DNA from: Streptomyces sp. ASQP_92
GTDB taxonomy: Bacteria; Actinomycetota; Actinomycetes; Streptomycetales; Streptomycetaceae
Reading direction: 5' to 3'
Assembly (NCBI RefSeq): GCF_025399895.1
Contig: NZ_JAODUA010000011.1
Span: forward strand, 124,001-188,000
DNA length: 64,000 nucleotides
In this document: piece after piece, positions 34,705 to 43,523 of the stretch
How the letters are laid out: the number at the start of each line of letters is the position of its first letter
How positions within the stretch are numbered: position 1 is the first letter of the stretch
Notes under the pieces: model-generated
What the model saw: the letters and a program-made list of their open reading frames with translations, nothing else
Databases searched by the model: none
Told to the model about the DNA's origin: nothing
Translations under genes and position numbers: made by a program

Positions 34705-34747
34705 GTCGGGGTGGCGGGATTTGAACCCACGACCTCTTCGTCCCGAA
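34705..34747. repeat. attR: 43-bp direct repeat inside intact tRNA-Pro
   Basis: Identical to 16464-16506. Here the sequence continues into the anticodon, D-arm and 5' acceptor strand, so this end keeps the working tRNA gene. Confidence 0.92.
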
Positions 34748-34779
34748 CGAAGCGCGCTGCCAAGCTGCGCTACACCCCG
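34706..34779 (-). tRNA. tRNA-Pro(CGG)
   Basis: On the minus strand the 5' acceptor CGGGGTG pairs with 3' CACCCCG, followed by discriminator A. The D-arm is GCGCAGCTTGGCAGCGC and the anticodon stem CTTCG/CGAAG encloses loop TTCGGGA with anticodon CGG, reading CCG. The T-arm GTGGGTTCAAATCCCGC is standard. CCA is not encoded. It is the integration target of the island on its left. Confidence 0.96.
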
Positions 34780-34813
34780 ATTGTCTCCGCTTGTCGCGGC
34801 GACGTCGTTTACT

Positions 34814-35566
34814 TTAGCCCACTGGCGGCCGGAGACGAAATCCGGTTTTCGGGGGCTTCGGGTAGGGGCGGACGTGGTCCAGGCCGGTGATCGTCAGGGC
34901 CAGGGCGTAGAAGGCGAGGCCCAGGACCACGGCGTTGGTCAGGACGCCCGGGTAGCCGTGCTGGTCGACGTCGAGGAAGGGGTACGGGTAGCGGCCCACC
35001 GTGCCGGGGGCGAGCAGGGCGCCTCGGATGAGGGCGAAGGCGAAGTAGGCCAGGGGATACACCAGCCACTGGGCGGCGTGGCGCATGCGCAGGCCGCCCG
35101 GGCGGGTCAGCAGGAGCCAGTCCAGTACCGCGCCGAGCGGGGTCACGGTGTGCAGGAGCTGGTTCGACGCGGCCCGCCAGTCCGTCATGACCACCGTCGG
35201 GTCGTCCGTCATCGAGAACCCGCTGGAACTGTTGGCCAGGATCAGGTGGTAGACCAGGCCGGTGATCGAGATGTAGAGGAGTACGCCGCCCGTGACGCGG
35301 GCCGGCAGTGCGGGGCCGCCCCTCCAGGCGCGTACCGCCGACCATCCGAAGGCGACGGCTACCAGCACATTGGACTGGATCGTGAAGTAGCTCAGGACGC
35401 GCGGTGGGCTGCCCGTGACCAGGTCGATCACGATGCCCGTCACCGCTGCCAGGCAGATCAGCGCGCGGAAGGCGGCCGCGTATGGGCGGCGGGGGGTCGG
35501 TAGGACGACGGAGGCGGGCACGTCGGCCTTGCCGGGCGCTCGGGGGGAAATGTGGTCGTACCGCAT
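34814..35566 (-). CDS. Pr6Pr-family membrane protein
   Basis: A 250-residue polytopic membrane protein with about six hydrophobic helices (AFRALICLAAVTGIVIDLVT, YFTIQSNVLVAVAFGWSAV, GGVLLYISITGLVYHLIL, LLHTVTPLGAVLDWLLL, WLVYPLAYFAFALIRGALL, VLGLAFYALALTITGL). The FTIQSNVLVA and WLVYPLAYFAFALIRG motifs are typical of the Pr6Pr family, whose function is unknown. ATG at 35566. First core gene right of the tRNA, ending 35 bases from it. Confidence 0.8.
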   Translation of the reverse strand: MRYDHISPRAPGKADVPASVVLPTPRRPYAAAFRALICLAAVTGIVIDLVTGSPPRVLSYFTIQSNVLVAVAFGWSAVRAWRGGPALPARVTGGVLLYISITGLVYHLILANSSSGFSMTDDPTVVMTDWRAASNQLLHTVTPLGAVLDWLLLTRPGGLRMRHAAQWLVYPLAYFAFALIRGALLAPGTVGRYPYPFLDVDQHGYPGVLTNAVVLGLAFYALALTITGLDHVRPYPKPPKTGFRLRPPVG

Positions 35567-35650
35567 ATGTTCACCGTAGGGGGTGGGTGTTCGTGCCACA
35601 TACGCCCCACCCCGCCCCGCCCCGCATCGCCTCGTACCCCCTCCCCCCTC

Positions 35651-36580
35651 TTACGGGTGGCGCTCCACCAAGGTCAGCAGCGTCGCCTCCGGGGGGCAGG
35701 CGAAGCGGACCGGGGTGTAGCGGTTGGTGCCGCAGCCCGCCGAGACGTGCAGGTAGGCCCGCTTGCCCTCGGTGGAGTGGGTGGACAGGCCCTTGACGCG
35801 GTCGGTGTCCAGGTCGCAGTTGGTGACCAGGGCGCCGTAGAAGGGGATGCACAGCTGGCCGCCGTGGGTGTGGCCGGCCAGGATCAGCGGGTAGCCGTCC
35901 GCGGTGAAGGCCTCCAGCGTGCGCAGGTACGGCGCGTGGACCACCGCGATCGACAGGTCGGCGTCCTGCTCGGGGCCGCCGGCGACCCGCTCGTACCGGT
36001 CGCGCTTGATGTGCGGGTCGTCCAGGCCGGTGAAGGCCAGCTCCATCCCGTCCAGCTTCAGGCGGCCCCGCGTGTTGCTCAGGTTCACCCATCCCGCCGT
36101 GTCGAACGCGTCCCTCAGGTCTTCCCACGGGTTGTGTACGACGCCCTGGGCCGGCGCGTTGCCGTTGAGGCCGTGCCGGCCCTGCGCCTTCTCGAAGAGG
36201 TACCGGGCGGGGTTGCGCAGCTTCGGGCCGTAGTAGTCGTTCGAGCCGAAGACGTACACACCGGGGAACTCCATCAGGGGGCCCAGCGCGTCGAGCGTCT
36301 CGGGGACGCCCTCCGGGTCGGAGAGGTTGTCGCCGGTGTTCACCACGAAGTCGGGGCGCAGACCCGCGAGCGACTGAAGCCACGCCCGCTTCTTGCGCTG
36401 GCCGCTCACCATGTGGATGTCCGAGACCTGAAGTACGCGCAACGGGCGCGTCCCGGGCGGCAGCACGGGCACCGTCACCCGGCGCAGCCGGAACGATCTG
36501 GCCTCGAACCCGGCCGCGTAGGCGAGGCCTGCGGCCCCGACAGCCGTGATGCCCAAGGGAATTCCGTATCGCGCGCGCAT
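35651..36580 (-). CDS. calcineurin-like metallophosphoesterase, membrane-anchored
   Basis: A 309-residue phosphoesterase. Metal-binding motifs are VLQVSDIHMVSG (DxH), NTGDNLSD (GDN), FGSNDYYGP (GNHD-like, GSND) and LAGHTHGGQL (GHxH). An N-terminal hydrophobic stretch (GIPLGITAVGAAGLAYAAGF) suggests a signal anchor, as in YkuE/YaeI-like enzymes. ATG 36580 chosen because the motif-bearing region starts soon after and upstream sequence lacks coding character. Divergent from yqeY. Confidence 0.87.
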   Translation of the reverse strand: MRARYGIPLGITAVGAAGLAYAAGFEARSFRLRRVTVPVLPPGTRPLRVLQVSDIHMVSGQRKKRAWLQSLAGLRPDFVVNTGDNLSDPEGVPETLDALGPLMEFPGVYVFGSNDYYGPKLRNPARYLFEKAQGRHGLNGNAPAQGVVHNPWEDLRDAFDTAGWVNLSNTRGRLKLDGMELAFTGLDDPHIKRDRYERVAGGPEQDADLSIAVVHAPYLRTLEAFTADGYPLILAGHTHGGQLCIPFYGALVTNCDLDTDRVKGLSTHSTEGKRAYLHVSAGCGTNRYTPVRFACPPEATLLTLVERHP

Positions 36581-36721
36581 ACGCCCATGGTCGCAGACCC
36601 GGCCGCGACACCTGACGCCCCCTGAAGCCGCCCGGCAGGGCTTGACGGAGCCGGCGGGGAGGAGGTCGCGGCGGCGGAAATCGGCGGGCGGGTCCACGCC
36701 CGTACCTGACACACTGGGGAC

Positions 36722-37186
36722 ATGACCACGCTCAAGGCCCGACTCAAGGACGACCTCACAACCGCCATGAAGGCGCGCGACGAGCTGCGCTCGTCCACGC
36801 TCCGGCTGACCCTCACCGCCGTCGCCAAGGAAGAGGTCGCCGGCACGGCCGCGCGTGAGCTCTCCGACGACGAGGTCCTCAAGGTGATCGCCAAGGAGGC
36901 CAAGAAGCGCCGCGAGGCGGCCGAGGCCTTCGACAAGGGAGGCCGCGCCGAGTCCGCCGCGCGCGAGCTGGCCGAGGGCGAGATCCTCGACGCGTACCTG
37001 CCCAAGCAGCTCTCCGACGACGAGCTCGCGGCGATCGTCGCCTCCGCCGTCGAGGAGGCCAGGGCCGCCGGCGCCGAGGGCCCGCGCGCGATGGGCGCCG
37101 TCATGAAGATCGTGAACCCGAAGGTGGCGGGGCTCGCCGACGGCGGCCGGGTCGCCGCGGCGGTGAAGAAGCTGCTGGCGGGCTGA
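36722..37186 (+). CDS. GatB/YqeY domain protein
   Basis: A 154-residue YqeY-type protein: KARLKDDLTTAMKARDELR, IAKEAKKRREAAEAFDKGGR, EILDAYLPKQLSDDEL and MGAVMKIVNPKVAGLADG. The domain is the tRNA-binding tail of the GatB amidotransferase subunit; the free form has no settled role. The length is normal. Followed by the bidirectional terminator at 37403. Confidence 0.92.
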   Translation: MTTLKARLKDDLTTAMKARDELRSSTLRLTLTAVAKEEVAGTAARELSDDEVLKVIAKEAKKRREAAEAFDKGGRAESAARELAEGEILDAYLPKQLSDDELAAIVASAVEEARAAGAEGPRAMGAVMKIVNPKVAGLADGGRVAAAVKKLLAG

Positions 37187-37402
37187 GCCCCGTCCCGGGT
37201 ACGGCACCCGTGGCCGCGACGCCGCGGAAGTGACGCGCTGCTGTCGTGAGCTTTCGGCGGCTCCCGGCGGCTCCCGGTGGCTTCTGGAGGCTTCCGGGCG
37301 GGCTGGATTCCCAGCACCGCGATCGCCGTGGTGTGCCGTACCGACCGCACCGCATGCGCGTACGCGTAGGCCTACGCGTATGCGTACGCGTACGCGTACG
37401 AA

Positions 37403-37440
37403 AAGGGGCGCCCCAGGATGTGAATCCCGGGGCGCCCCTT
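37403..37440. terminator. strong bidirectional terminator between yqeY and the PBP gene
   Basis: A perfect 12-bp stem AAGGGGCGCCCC / GGGGCGCCCCTT (37403-37414 and 37429-37440) with an inner GGAT/ATCC pair. The flanking cgtacg runs on both sides are also complementary and could extend the stem. Gene-less stretch 37187-37544 otherwise holds only this and the 32-bp repeats. Confidence 0.75.
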
Positions 37441-37450
37441 CGTATGCGTA

Positions 37451-37533
37451 CGCGAGGGCTACCGCGGCCACCCGCACCCCTGCGCAAGGGCTACCGCGGC
37501 CACCCGCACCCCCGCGCGAGGGCTACCGCAGCC
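37451..37533. repeat. 32-bp tandem repeats abutting the 3' end of the PBP gene
   Basis: The block gggctaccgcggcc recurs at 37456, 37488 and 37520, a 32-base period, and resembles the sequence around the last codons of the PBP gene at 37545-37560. It looks like duplicated gene-end sequence beyond the stop. Confidence 0.7.
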
Positions 37534-37544
37534 GCACGCGAGAG

Positions 37545-39809
37545 TTACTGCGGCCAGCCGCCCCCGTCCCCGCCGATGACGCCCGGCGGGAAGGAGATGC
37601 CCGGGAAGGGGGGCTGGCCGCCGCGGTTCGGGGGCTTGTTGTCGCCGCCCCCCGGCTTCGGCTTGTGCTTGCCCTTGTTCTTGCTCTTGTCGTTGTTGTT
37701 GCCCGCCGTGCCCGGCACCGGGTCGGTGGTCTTCTGGCCGCCGTCGGGGATGTCGACGCGGACGAAGGGCGGCGAGTCCTGCCCCTGGAGCGCGCCGGTC
37801 ATCGCGTCGCGCCAGATGGGGCCCGGGACCTGACCGCCGTACACCTGCTCCTGGAACTGGCCGCCGATGGTGATGTTGTTCATCTCGACGCGCTGGGAGG
37901 GGCTGCCGACCCAGACCGCGGCCGACAGGTTCGAGGTGTAGCCGACGAACCAGGCGTTCTTACGGGCGTCGGTCGTACCGGTCTTGCCCGCGTTGTCGCG
38001 GTCCTTGAGCCCGGCCTCCGCACCCGTACCGGAGTCGATCACGCCCCGCAGCAGGGTGTTGATGCTGTCCGCGGTGGTCTGCGACATCGCCTGCGAGCAG
38101 GAGGTCTTGGGCACCGGGACCGAGGAGCCGTCCGGCTTCTTGATGGACTCGATGGCGATCGGGCTGCAGTACGTGCCCCGGTTGGCGAAGGCCGCGTACG
38201 CCGAGGCCATCGTCAGGGGCGAGATGCCGGTCGAGCCGAGGGTCAGTGCCGAGGGCAGCATGGGGAGCTTGTCGCCGTTGCCCTGACGGACGTTCAGCCT
38301 GTCCGTCATCTGCGACACGGGGCACATGCCGATGTCGCCGAGCATCTGCACGAAGTACGTGTTGACGGACTTGGCCATCGCGTCCCTGAGCGCGTACGGC
38401 CCGCTCTCGCTCTCGTTCTCGTTCTCCAGGTGCGCCGGGTTCTTCGGGTCGTTCACCCACGGCTTGCCGCTGCACGTCTGGACGGAGGCGGGATAGTCCA
38501 TCTCGTACGGCGAGGGGTACTGCTGGGTCGGCGGCTTGCCGCCCTCGATCGCGGCCGCGGCCAGGAACGGCTTGAACGTCGAACCCACCGGGAAGCCGAA
38601 GTTGGAGCCACCCATCTGGCGGTTGACCGAGAAGTTGATCTGCGTCTCGTTGTCCCCGAAGCCGTACGGCTTGGACTGACCCATCGCCAGGATCTTTCCG
38701 CTGCCCGGCTGGACCAGGGTGACGGCGGTCGCCACCGAGTCCTTCTGGTAGACGTGCTCCTTGATCGACGCCTGGGTCGCCTTCTGGCTCTGCGGGTCGA
38801 GCGTCGTCTGGACGGTGAGCCCGCCCTGGTTCCAGAGCTTGGCCCGCTCTTCCTTCGTCTTGCCGAAGACCGGGTCGGACAGGAAGACCTCGCGTACGTA
38901 GTCGCAGAAGAAGCCCGCGCCGTCGACGGCGGTGATGCAGCCGTTCTTCGGCTTGCTCACGCTCAGCTTGATGGGCACTTCCTTGGCCTTGTCGGCCTCC
39001 GCCTGCGAGATGTCCTTCACGTCGGCCATCCGCTGAAGCACCGTGTTGCGGCGCTTCTTGGCCTCCTGCGCGTCGTTGACGGGGTCGTACCGGCTGGGCG
39101 ACTGCACGATGCCGGCGAGCATCGCCGACTCGTCCAGGGTGAGGTCCTTGGCCGGCTTGGAGAAGTAGCGCTTGGCGGCGGCCTCGATGCCGTACGCCTG
39201 CTGCCCGAAGAACGTGATGTTGAGGTAGTTCTCCAGGATCTTCTTCTTGCCGAGCTCCTCCTCGACCTGGATCGCGTACTTCAGCTCCTTGACCTTGCGG
39301 CCGATCGTCTGCTGGGTGGCCTCGGCGACCTTGTCGGGGTCGTCACCGGCCTCCTCGACGAAGACGTTCTTCACGTACTGCTGGGTGAGCGTGGACGCGC
39401 CCTGGGCGACACCGCCGCTGGTCGCGTTCTTGTTCATCGCGCGCAGGACGCCCTTGAGGTCGATCGCGCCGTGCTCGTAGAAGCGCCCGTCCTCGATCGC
39501 GACGATCGCCTTCTGCATGTACGGGGAGATGTCGGCGAGCGGCACCACGGTGCGGTCGCGCGAGTACACCTGGGCGATCGTGCCGCCCTTGTTGTCCAGG
39601 ATCGTGGTGCGCTGGCTCAGCGGCGGGGTCTTCAGATTGGCCGGGATCTCGTCGAACCCCTCGACCGTGCCCTTGGCCGCGAGCCCCAGCGCGCCGGCGG
39701 CGGGAAGGGCGATTCCCGCGAGCACGGCACCCGCCAACACACTCACGCCGAGGAACTTGGCCGCCTGCTGGGTCCCGGTCAGGCCTCCGCCCGATCGCTT
39801 CTTTGCCAT
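37545..39809 (-). CDS. class A penicillin-binding protein (glycosyltransferase/transpeptidase)
   Basis: A 754-residue bifunctional PBP building peptidoglycan outside the membrane. After a short cytoplasmic head and one membrane helix (AAKFLGVSVLAGAVLAGIAL) comes the GT51 domain: IEDGRFYEHGAIDLKGVLRA, GASTLTQQYVKN and KKKILENYLNITFFG. The transpeptidase domain has the SxxK motif GSTFK, the SxN motif KSVNT and the KTGTT motif. A flexible Lys/Asn/Gly/Pro-rich C-terminal tail (NNNDKSKNKGKHKPK) follows. Located upstream of and divergent from wblA, as I recall for Streptomyces. Confidence 0.93.
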   Translation of the reverse strand: MAKKRSGGGLTGTQQAAKFLGVSVLAGAVLAGIALPAAGALGLAAKGTVEGFDEIPANLKTPPLSQRTTILDNKGGTIAQVYSRDRTVVPLADISPYMQKAIVAIEDGRFYEHGAIDLKGVLRAMNKNATSGGVAQGASTLTQQYVKNVFVEEAGDDPDKVAEATQQTIGRKVKELKYAIQVEEELGKKKILENYLNITFFGQQAYGIEAAAKRYFSKPAKDLTLDESAMLAGIVQSPSRYDPVNDAQEAKKRRNTVLQRMADVKDISQAEADKAKEVPIKLSVSKPKNGCITAVDGAGFFCDYVREVFLSDPVFGKTKEERAKLWNQGGLTVQTTLDPQSQKATQASIKEHVYQKDSVATAVTLVQPGSGKILAMGQSKPYGFGDNETQINFSVNRQMGGSNFGFPVGSTFKPFLAAAAIEGGKPPTQQYPSPYEMDYPASVQTCSGKPWVNDPKNPAHLENENESESGPYALRDAMAKSVNTYFVQMLGDIGMCPVSQMTDRLNVRQGNGDKLPMLPSALTLGSTGISPLTMASAYAAFANRGTYCSPIAIESIKKPDGSSVPVPKTSCSQAMSQTTADSINTLLRGVIDSGTGAEAGLKDRDNAGKTGTTDARKNAWFVGYTSNLSAAVWVGSPSQRVEMNNITIGGQFQEQVYGGQVPGPIWRDAMTGALQGQDSPPFVRVDIPDGGQKTTDPVPGTAGNNNDKSKNKGKHKPKPGGGDNKPPNRGGQPPFPGISFPPGVIGGDGGGWPQ

Positions 39810-40245
39810 GGGGGCAGCCTACGTTCTCAATCGCCGGACACGGCTTAAGGCTCTGGCCTAAGCTGCTCTCAACTGTCACAGCAGTGCGGTTGCGCATCAA
39901 GTCCTGGGCCGTGCGTGGAAGTGTCCCGCCGTCCTCGAATCCGGTTCCGCCGTCCCCGAATCCGGTGGAAATCAACCCGGTTGGTGTCCGATTGCGCCTC
40001 ATGCGTCATCGGGCGTCCGTTGTGACTCAGCTGATACGTCCTGTTATTTCGGATTGGTCGCGCATGTCCTCGCCTCACTCCGTTGGGTGATCTGCCGCGT
40101 ACGCATAGTCCGTTCGGGCCATTCAAGATTGGGCCCGACGGGGGTGTTGCGCTGTGCCCACCTTCCGTAACGTCCTCAACTGGCAGCGGTGAATATGCCG
40201 CTGCCGCCGTGGGGGAGCCTCGATTCGGGAGAGGACGGCGCCGGC
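39810..40245. other. divergent promoter region between PBP and wblA
   Basis: 436 bases without a gene. It contains a short direct repeat (cgaatccggt at about 39935 and 39958) and an A/T-richer part near 40020-40050. It should hold both promoters; no exact promoter can be assigned. A GTG-AUG pair near 40189 could lengthen wblA but is less likely. Confidence 0.5.
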
Positions 40246-40614
40246 ATGGGCTGGGTAACCGACTGGAGTGCGCAGGCAGCCTGCCGCACTACCGATCCGG
40301 ACGAACTGTTTGTACAAGGTGCAGCGCAGAACAGGGCCAAGGCGGTATGCACCGGTTGCCCGGTGCGGACCGAGTGCCTGGCCGATGCGCTCGACAATCG
40401 CGTCGAGTTCGGCGTGTGGGGCGGAATGACGGAACGGGAGCGACGCGCCCTTTTGCGCAGGCGCCCCACCGTCACCTCCTGGCACCGCCTTCTGGAGACC
40501 GCGCGCACCGAGTACGAGCGCAGCACGGGGATCCTGCCCGTGTGCGCGGAGGAGGAAGCGGCGTACGACTACCGGCATTCCTTCGGAGACGAGGCGTACG
40601 CGGCGGCGGGCTGA
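40246..40614 (+). CDS. wblA: WhiB-family regulator WblA
   Basis: A 122-residue WhiB-like iron-sulfur regulator. Four cysteines ligate the [4Fe-4S] cluster: AACRTTD, then AVCTGCPVRTEC. The GVWGG turn and the basic RERRALLRRRP helix for sigma/DNA contact follow. The opening MGWVTDWSAQAACRTTDPDELF is the WblA subtype as I remember it. WblA in Streptomyces represses antibiotic production and promotes aerial development. The ATG at 40246 is used because MGWVTDW is the conserved start; GGGAGAGG lies upstream. Confidence 0.93.
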   Translation: MGWVTDWSAQAACRTTDPDELFVQGAAQNRAKAVCTGCPVRTECLADALDNRVEFGVWGGMTERERRALLRRRPTVTSWHRLLETARTEYERSTGILPVCAEEEAAYDYRHSFGDEAYAAAG

Positions 40615-40641
40615 CAGAGCCAGGCTGACAGAGTCAGAGGG

Positions 40642-42306
40642 TCAGACAGCTCCGGCCGGGGAACCACCGGCCGCGAGCCGCTCCCCGATGGTCCGCAGCC
40701 CCGCGAGGTCGTGCACATCGCCCGGCAGGGCGGCCACTTCGGCGACCTTGACCTCGGGGTGGAGCGCGGAGAAACGGTCGCGCGTCCGCTGTTCACGCGC
40801 GAGCACCTGCATCCGCTCGGCATGCAACCGCAGCAATCCCGCGGTCAGCCGCTCGACGGAATCCTGGTCGTCCTCGTCGTTCTTGTCGTCCTGGTCAGCC
40901 TGCTCATGCTGATCGGAAACCTCGACGCCGGAATCCTCGACGGAATCCCGGGCCTGCGAATCCTGGGCCTGCGAATCCCGGGCCTCCGGCTTTCCGTCCG
41001 TGGCCGTGTGAGTGGCCGAATCCCGCCTGGCCGAATTCCGGGCCATCGACTGGTCGTCCTGGTCCAGGGAATGGTCGACGCAATGGTCGGGTGACGCGTC
41101 GGCACCGGAAACGGTCCCGGAAATGTCATCGGCGCCGGAAGGGGCGCCGGAAGTGGCACAACCAGTTGCATCGGAAGCGGGGTGGGGAACCTCGCCGGGC
41201 GTCGTGGCGGTGTCGGGGGCAGCGTCGGGAGAGGAAACGCTGGCGCCACGCCCTCCAGCCTTCCCGGCCTCCTGATCCACAATGCGACGGTCGTCAAGAT
41301 TTTCCGCGGGTTCTTCGGCAAGGCCCTGGGTGAAGTCTTCCGCGAGAACGTCAGCGGGGTCCTCCGAAAGGCCTTCCGTGAGATTCTCCGCCGCGGCGAG
41401 GGCCCGCTCGGCCGAGAGCCGGGAGGCCGCGCTGCCGTGCACACGGTTCAGTACGAGCCCGGCCAGCGGCATGTCGTCGGCGGCCAGGCGCTCCACGAAG
41501 TACGCCGCCTCGCGCAGCGCGTCCCGCTCGGGCGAGGCGACGACGAGGAACGCGGTGCCCGGCGCCTGAAGCAGCCGGTACGTGGCGTCGGCCCTGGTCC
41601 GGAACCCCCCGAACATCGTGTCCATGGCCGCCACGAAGGTCTGTACGTCGTGCAGGAAAGGCCCGCCGAGCAGCTTGCCGAGCGTGCCCGTCATCATCGA
41701 CATGCCGACGTTGAGGAACTTCATCCCGGCCCGGCCGCCCATCTTCGCGGGCGCCATGAGCAGCTTGATGAACTTGCCGTCGAGGAACGACCCGAGCCGC
41801 TTCGGCGCGTCCAGGAAGTCGAGCGCGGAGCGCGACGGCGGGGTGTCGACCACGATCAGGTCCCACTCGTCCCTGGCCCGGAGCTGTCCCAGCTTCTCCA
41901 TCGCCATGTACTCCTGCGTGCCCGCGAAGCCGGCCGACAGGGACTGGTAGAACGGGTTGGTCAGGATCGCCTTGGCCCGGTCCGGATCCGCGTGCGCCTC
42001 GACGATCTCGTCGAAGGTCCGCTTCATGTCGAGCATCATGGCGTGCAGTTCGCCGTCGCCCTCGACGTCCTTGACCCGGCGCGGGGTGTTGTCCAGCGAG
42101 TCGATGCCCATGGACTGGGCGAGCCTGCGAGCCGGGTCGATGGTCAGCACCACGACCTTCCGGCCCCGTTCGGCGGCCCGAACTCCCAGTGCGGCGGCGG
42201 TAGTTGTCTTACCCACCCCGCCCGAGCCGCAGCACACGATGATGCGGGTGCCCGGATCATCCAGCAGCGGATCGATCGCCAGCGCCTCGGCCGCGTCCAA
42301 AGTCAC
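40642..42306 (-). CDS. ArsA-family ATPase with long acidic insertion
   Basis: A 554-residue ArsA/GET3-type P-loop ATPase. The deviant Walker A is CCGSGGVGKTTTAAALG (residues ~24-40), followed by VVLTIDPARRLAQSMG (switch I type) and DLIVVDTPPSRSALDFLD (Walker B). From about residue 325 an Asp/Glu/Gln/Ser-rich low-complexity region of ~170 residues precedes the C-terminal helix. GTG start overlaps the stop of the paired ATPase by four bases, so the two are coupled and may form a heterodimer. Actinobacteria carry this pair near wblA; role unproven, no arsenic genes nearby. Confidence 0.88.
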   Translation of the reverse strand: MTLDAAEALAIDPLLDDPGTRIIVCCGSGGVGKTTTAAALGVRAAERGRKVVVLTIDPARRLAQSMGIDSLDNTPRRVKDVEGDGELHAMMLDMKRTFDEIVEAHADPDRAKAILTNPFYQSLSAGFAGTQEYMAMEKLGQLRARDEWDLIVVDTPPSRSALDFLDAPKRLGSFLDGKFIKLLMAPAKMGGRAGMKFLNVGMSMMTGTLGKLLGGPFLHDVQTFVAAMDTMFGGFRTRADATYRLLQAPGTAFLVVASPERDALREAAYFVERLAADDMPLAGLVLNRVHGSAASRLSAERALAAAENLTEGLSEDPADVLAEDFTQGLAEEPAENLDDRRIVDQEAGKAGGRGASVSSPDAAPDTATTPGEVPHPASDATGCATSGAPSGADDISGTVSGADASPDHCVDHSLDQDDQSMARNSARRDSATHTATDGKPEARDSQAQDSQARDSVEDSGVEVSDQHEQADQDDKNDEDDQDSVERLTAGLLRLHAERMQVLAREQRTRDRFSALHPEVKVAEVAALPGDVHDLAGLRTIGERLAAGGSPAGAV

Positions 42307-43265
42307 TCACCCACCCCGAGCTTCCGCAGTTCCGTGGCCAGGCGGTACAGCCCGGCCAGGTCCATCCCCTCGCCGACCAGCGGCAGTTCGTACGTCGGTA
42401 TCCCCAACGTGCCCAGCACCGCCCGCTGTTCGCGCTCGAGCTCCACCCGCTCGGCGTGCTCGGCGGCCTGCGCCAGGAGCGGTGTCACCAGCTTGGCCGA
42501 GCCGGTCACCCCGGCGCGGGTCAGCGCCTTGGCGACCTCCCTGCGCCGGTCGCCCGTCACCCCGCGCACGGCCGCCCCGTCCAGGACGTGCGGCCGGACC
42601 ATGTTCACGATGACCTTGCCCGTCGGCAGCTCGGCGCCCCGCAGCTCGGCGATGCCGTCGACGGTCTCCTGGACGGGCATCTCCTCCAGGAGCGTCACCA
42701 AGTGCACTGCCGTCTCAGGGGACTTGAGGACGCGCATGACGGCCTGCGCCTGGTTGTGTATCGGACCGATCTTCGCGAGACCCGCCACCTCGTCGTTGAC
42801 GTTCAGGAAGCGGGTGATGCGGCCGGTCGGCGGCGCGTCCATCACGACGTAGTCGTACGCGTACGCCCCCTGTTTGTTCTTCCGGCGCACCGCCTCGCAC
42901 GCCTTGCCGGTCAGCAGGACGTCGCGGACCCCCGGCGCGATGGTGGTCGCGAAGTCGATCGCCCCGAGCTTCTTCAGCGCCCGGCCCGCGCCGCCCAGCT
43001 TGTAGAACATCTGGAGGTAGTCCAGGAGCGCCCGCTCGGCGTCGATGGCCAGCGCGTACACCTCCCCGCCGCCGGGCGCGACCGCGATCTTGCGCTCCTC
43101 GTACGGAAAGGCCTCCGTCTCGAAGAGCTGCGCGATGCCCTGTCTGCCCTCGACCTCGACGAGGAGCGTGCGCCTGCCCTCCGTCGCGAGGGCGAGCGCG
43201 AGTGCTGCGGCGACCGTGGTCTTGCCGGTACCGCCCTTGCCACTGACGACCTGGAGCCTGCTCAC
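42303..43265 (-). CDS. ArsA-family ATPase, partner subunit
   Basis: A 320-residue ArsA/GET3-like ATPase. Deviant Walker A VSGKGGTGKTTVAAALALAL with the signature lysine is at residues ~6-25. DYVVMDAPPTGRITRFLNV is the Walker B/switch II region. It lacks the long insertion of its partner. Start at 43265, about 96 bases from the divergent DUF4177 gene. Confidence 0.9.
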   Translation of the reverse strand: MSRLQVVSGKGGTGKTTVAAALALALATEGRRTLLVEVEGRQGIAQLFETEAFPYEERKIAVAPGGGEVYALAIDAERALLDYLQMFYKLGGAGRALKKLGAIDFATTIAPGVRDVLLTGKACEAVRRKNKQGAYAYDYVVMDAPPTGRITRFLNVNDEVAGLAKIGPIHNQAQAVMRVLKSPETAVHLVTLLEEMPVQETVDGIAELRGAELPTGKVIVNMVRPHVLDGAAVRGVTGDRRREVAKALTRAGVTGSAKLVTPLLAQAAEHAERVELEREQRAVLGTLGIPTYELPLVGEGMDLAGLYRLATELRKLGVGE

Positions 43266-43361
43266 ACCTTCGAGCCTAACCAGTCCGTCCGCGGCCTACG
43301 CATGTGGCCCGCGTAAGGCGCTCGCGCGAGGGGGCGGCGGCCAGCGGCTACAGTCGGGCCC

Positions 43362-43523
43362 ATGACCAAGTGGGAATACGCGACCGTGCCCCTTCTCGTG
43401 CACGCGACCAAGCAGATTCTGGACACCTGGGGCGAGGACGGCTGGGAGCTGGTCCAGGTCGTCCCCGGGCCGAACAACCCCGAGCAGCTCGTGGCCTACC
43501 TGAAGCGGGAGAAGCAGGCATGA
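43362..43523 (+). CDS. DUF4177 small protein
   Basis: A 53-residue protein starting MTKWEYATVPLLVH, with GEDGWELVQVVPGPN in the middle. The WEY...GWELV pattern is the DUF4177 family, conserved in Actinobacteria and of unknown function. Its stop overlaps the ATG of the RidA gene (ATGA), so the two are cotranslated. It is easily missed because of its size. Confidence 0.85.
   Translation: MTKWEYATVPLLVHATKQILDTWGEDGWELVQVVPGPNNPEQLVAYLKREKQA

Larger units (their letters stand above)
16464..34747. mobile_element. tRNA-Pro genomic island carrying defence genes, integrase not seen
   Basis: An 18,241-bp segment between perfect 43-bp direct repeats, with the intact tRNA-Pro gene at the right end and only its 3' half at the left. 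That is the geometry left by a tyrosine-recombinase element targeting a tRNA 3' end. Cargo: a restriction-STAND gene, sigma-DrmA-DrmB, a MORC/REase-helicase module, Vsr, Dcm, an AbrB-type regulator and a membrane protein. Short GGCTCCCA motifs occur in pairs at both ends. No integrase, excisionase, replication or transfer gene was recognised, so the island is either non-autonomous, mobilised in trans, or a remnant. Parts are less GC-rich than the flanks (for example 19100-19760). Confidence 0.88.

Noticed and set aside
37230-39848. Long plus-strand open frame (872 codons) opposite the PBP gene
   Set aside because: Its sequence is Arg/Leu/Gly/Asp-skewed with no domain and it mirrors a gene with full PBP motifs. 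Long antisense frames are expected at this GC content.
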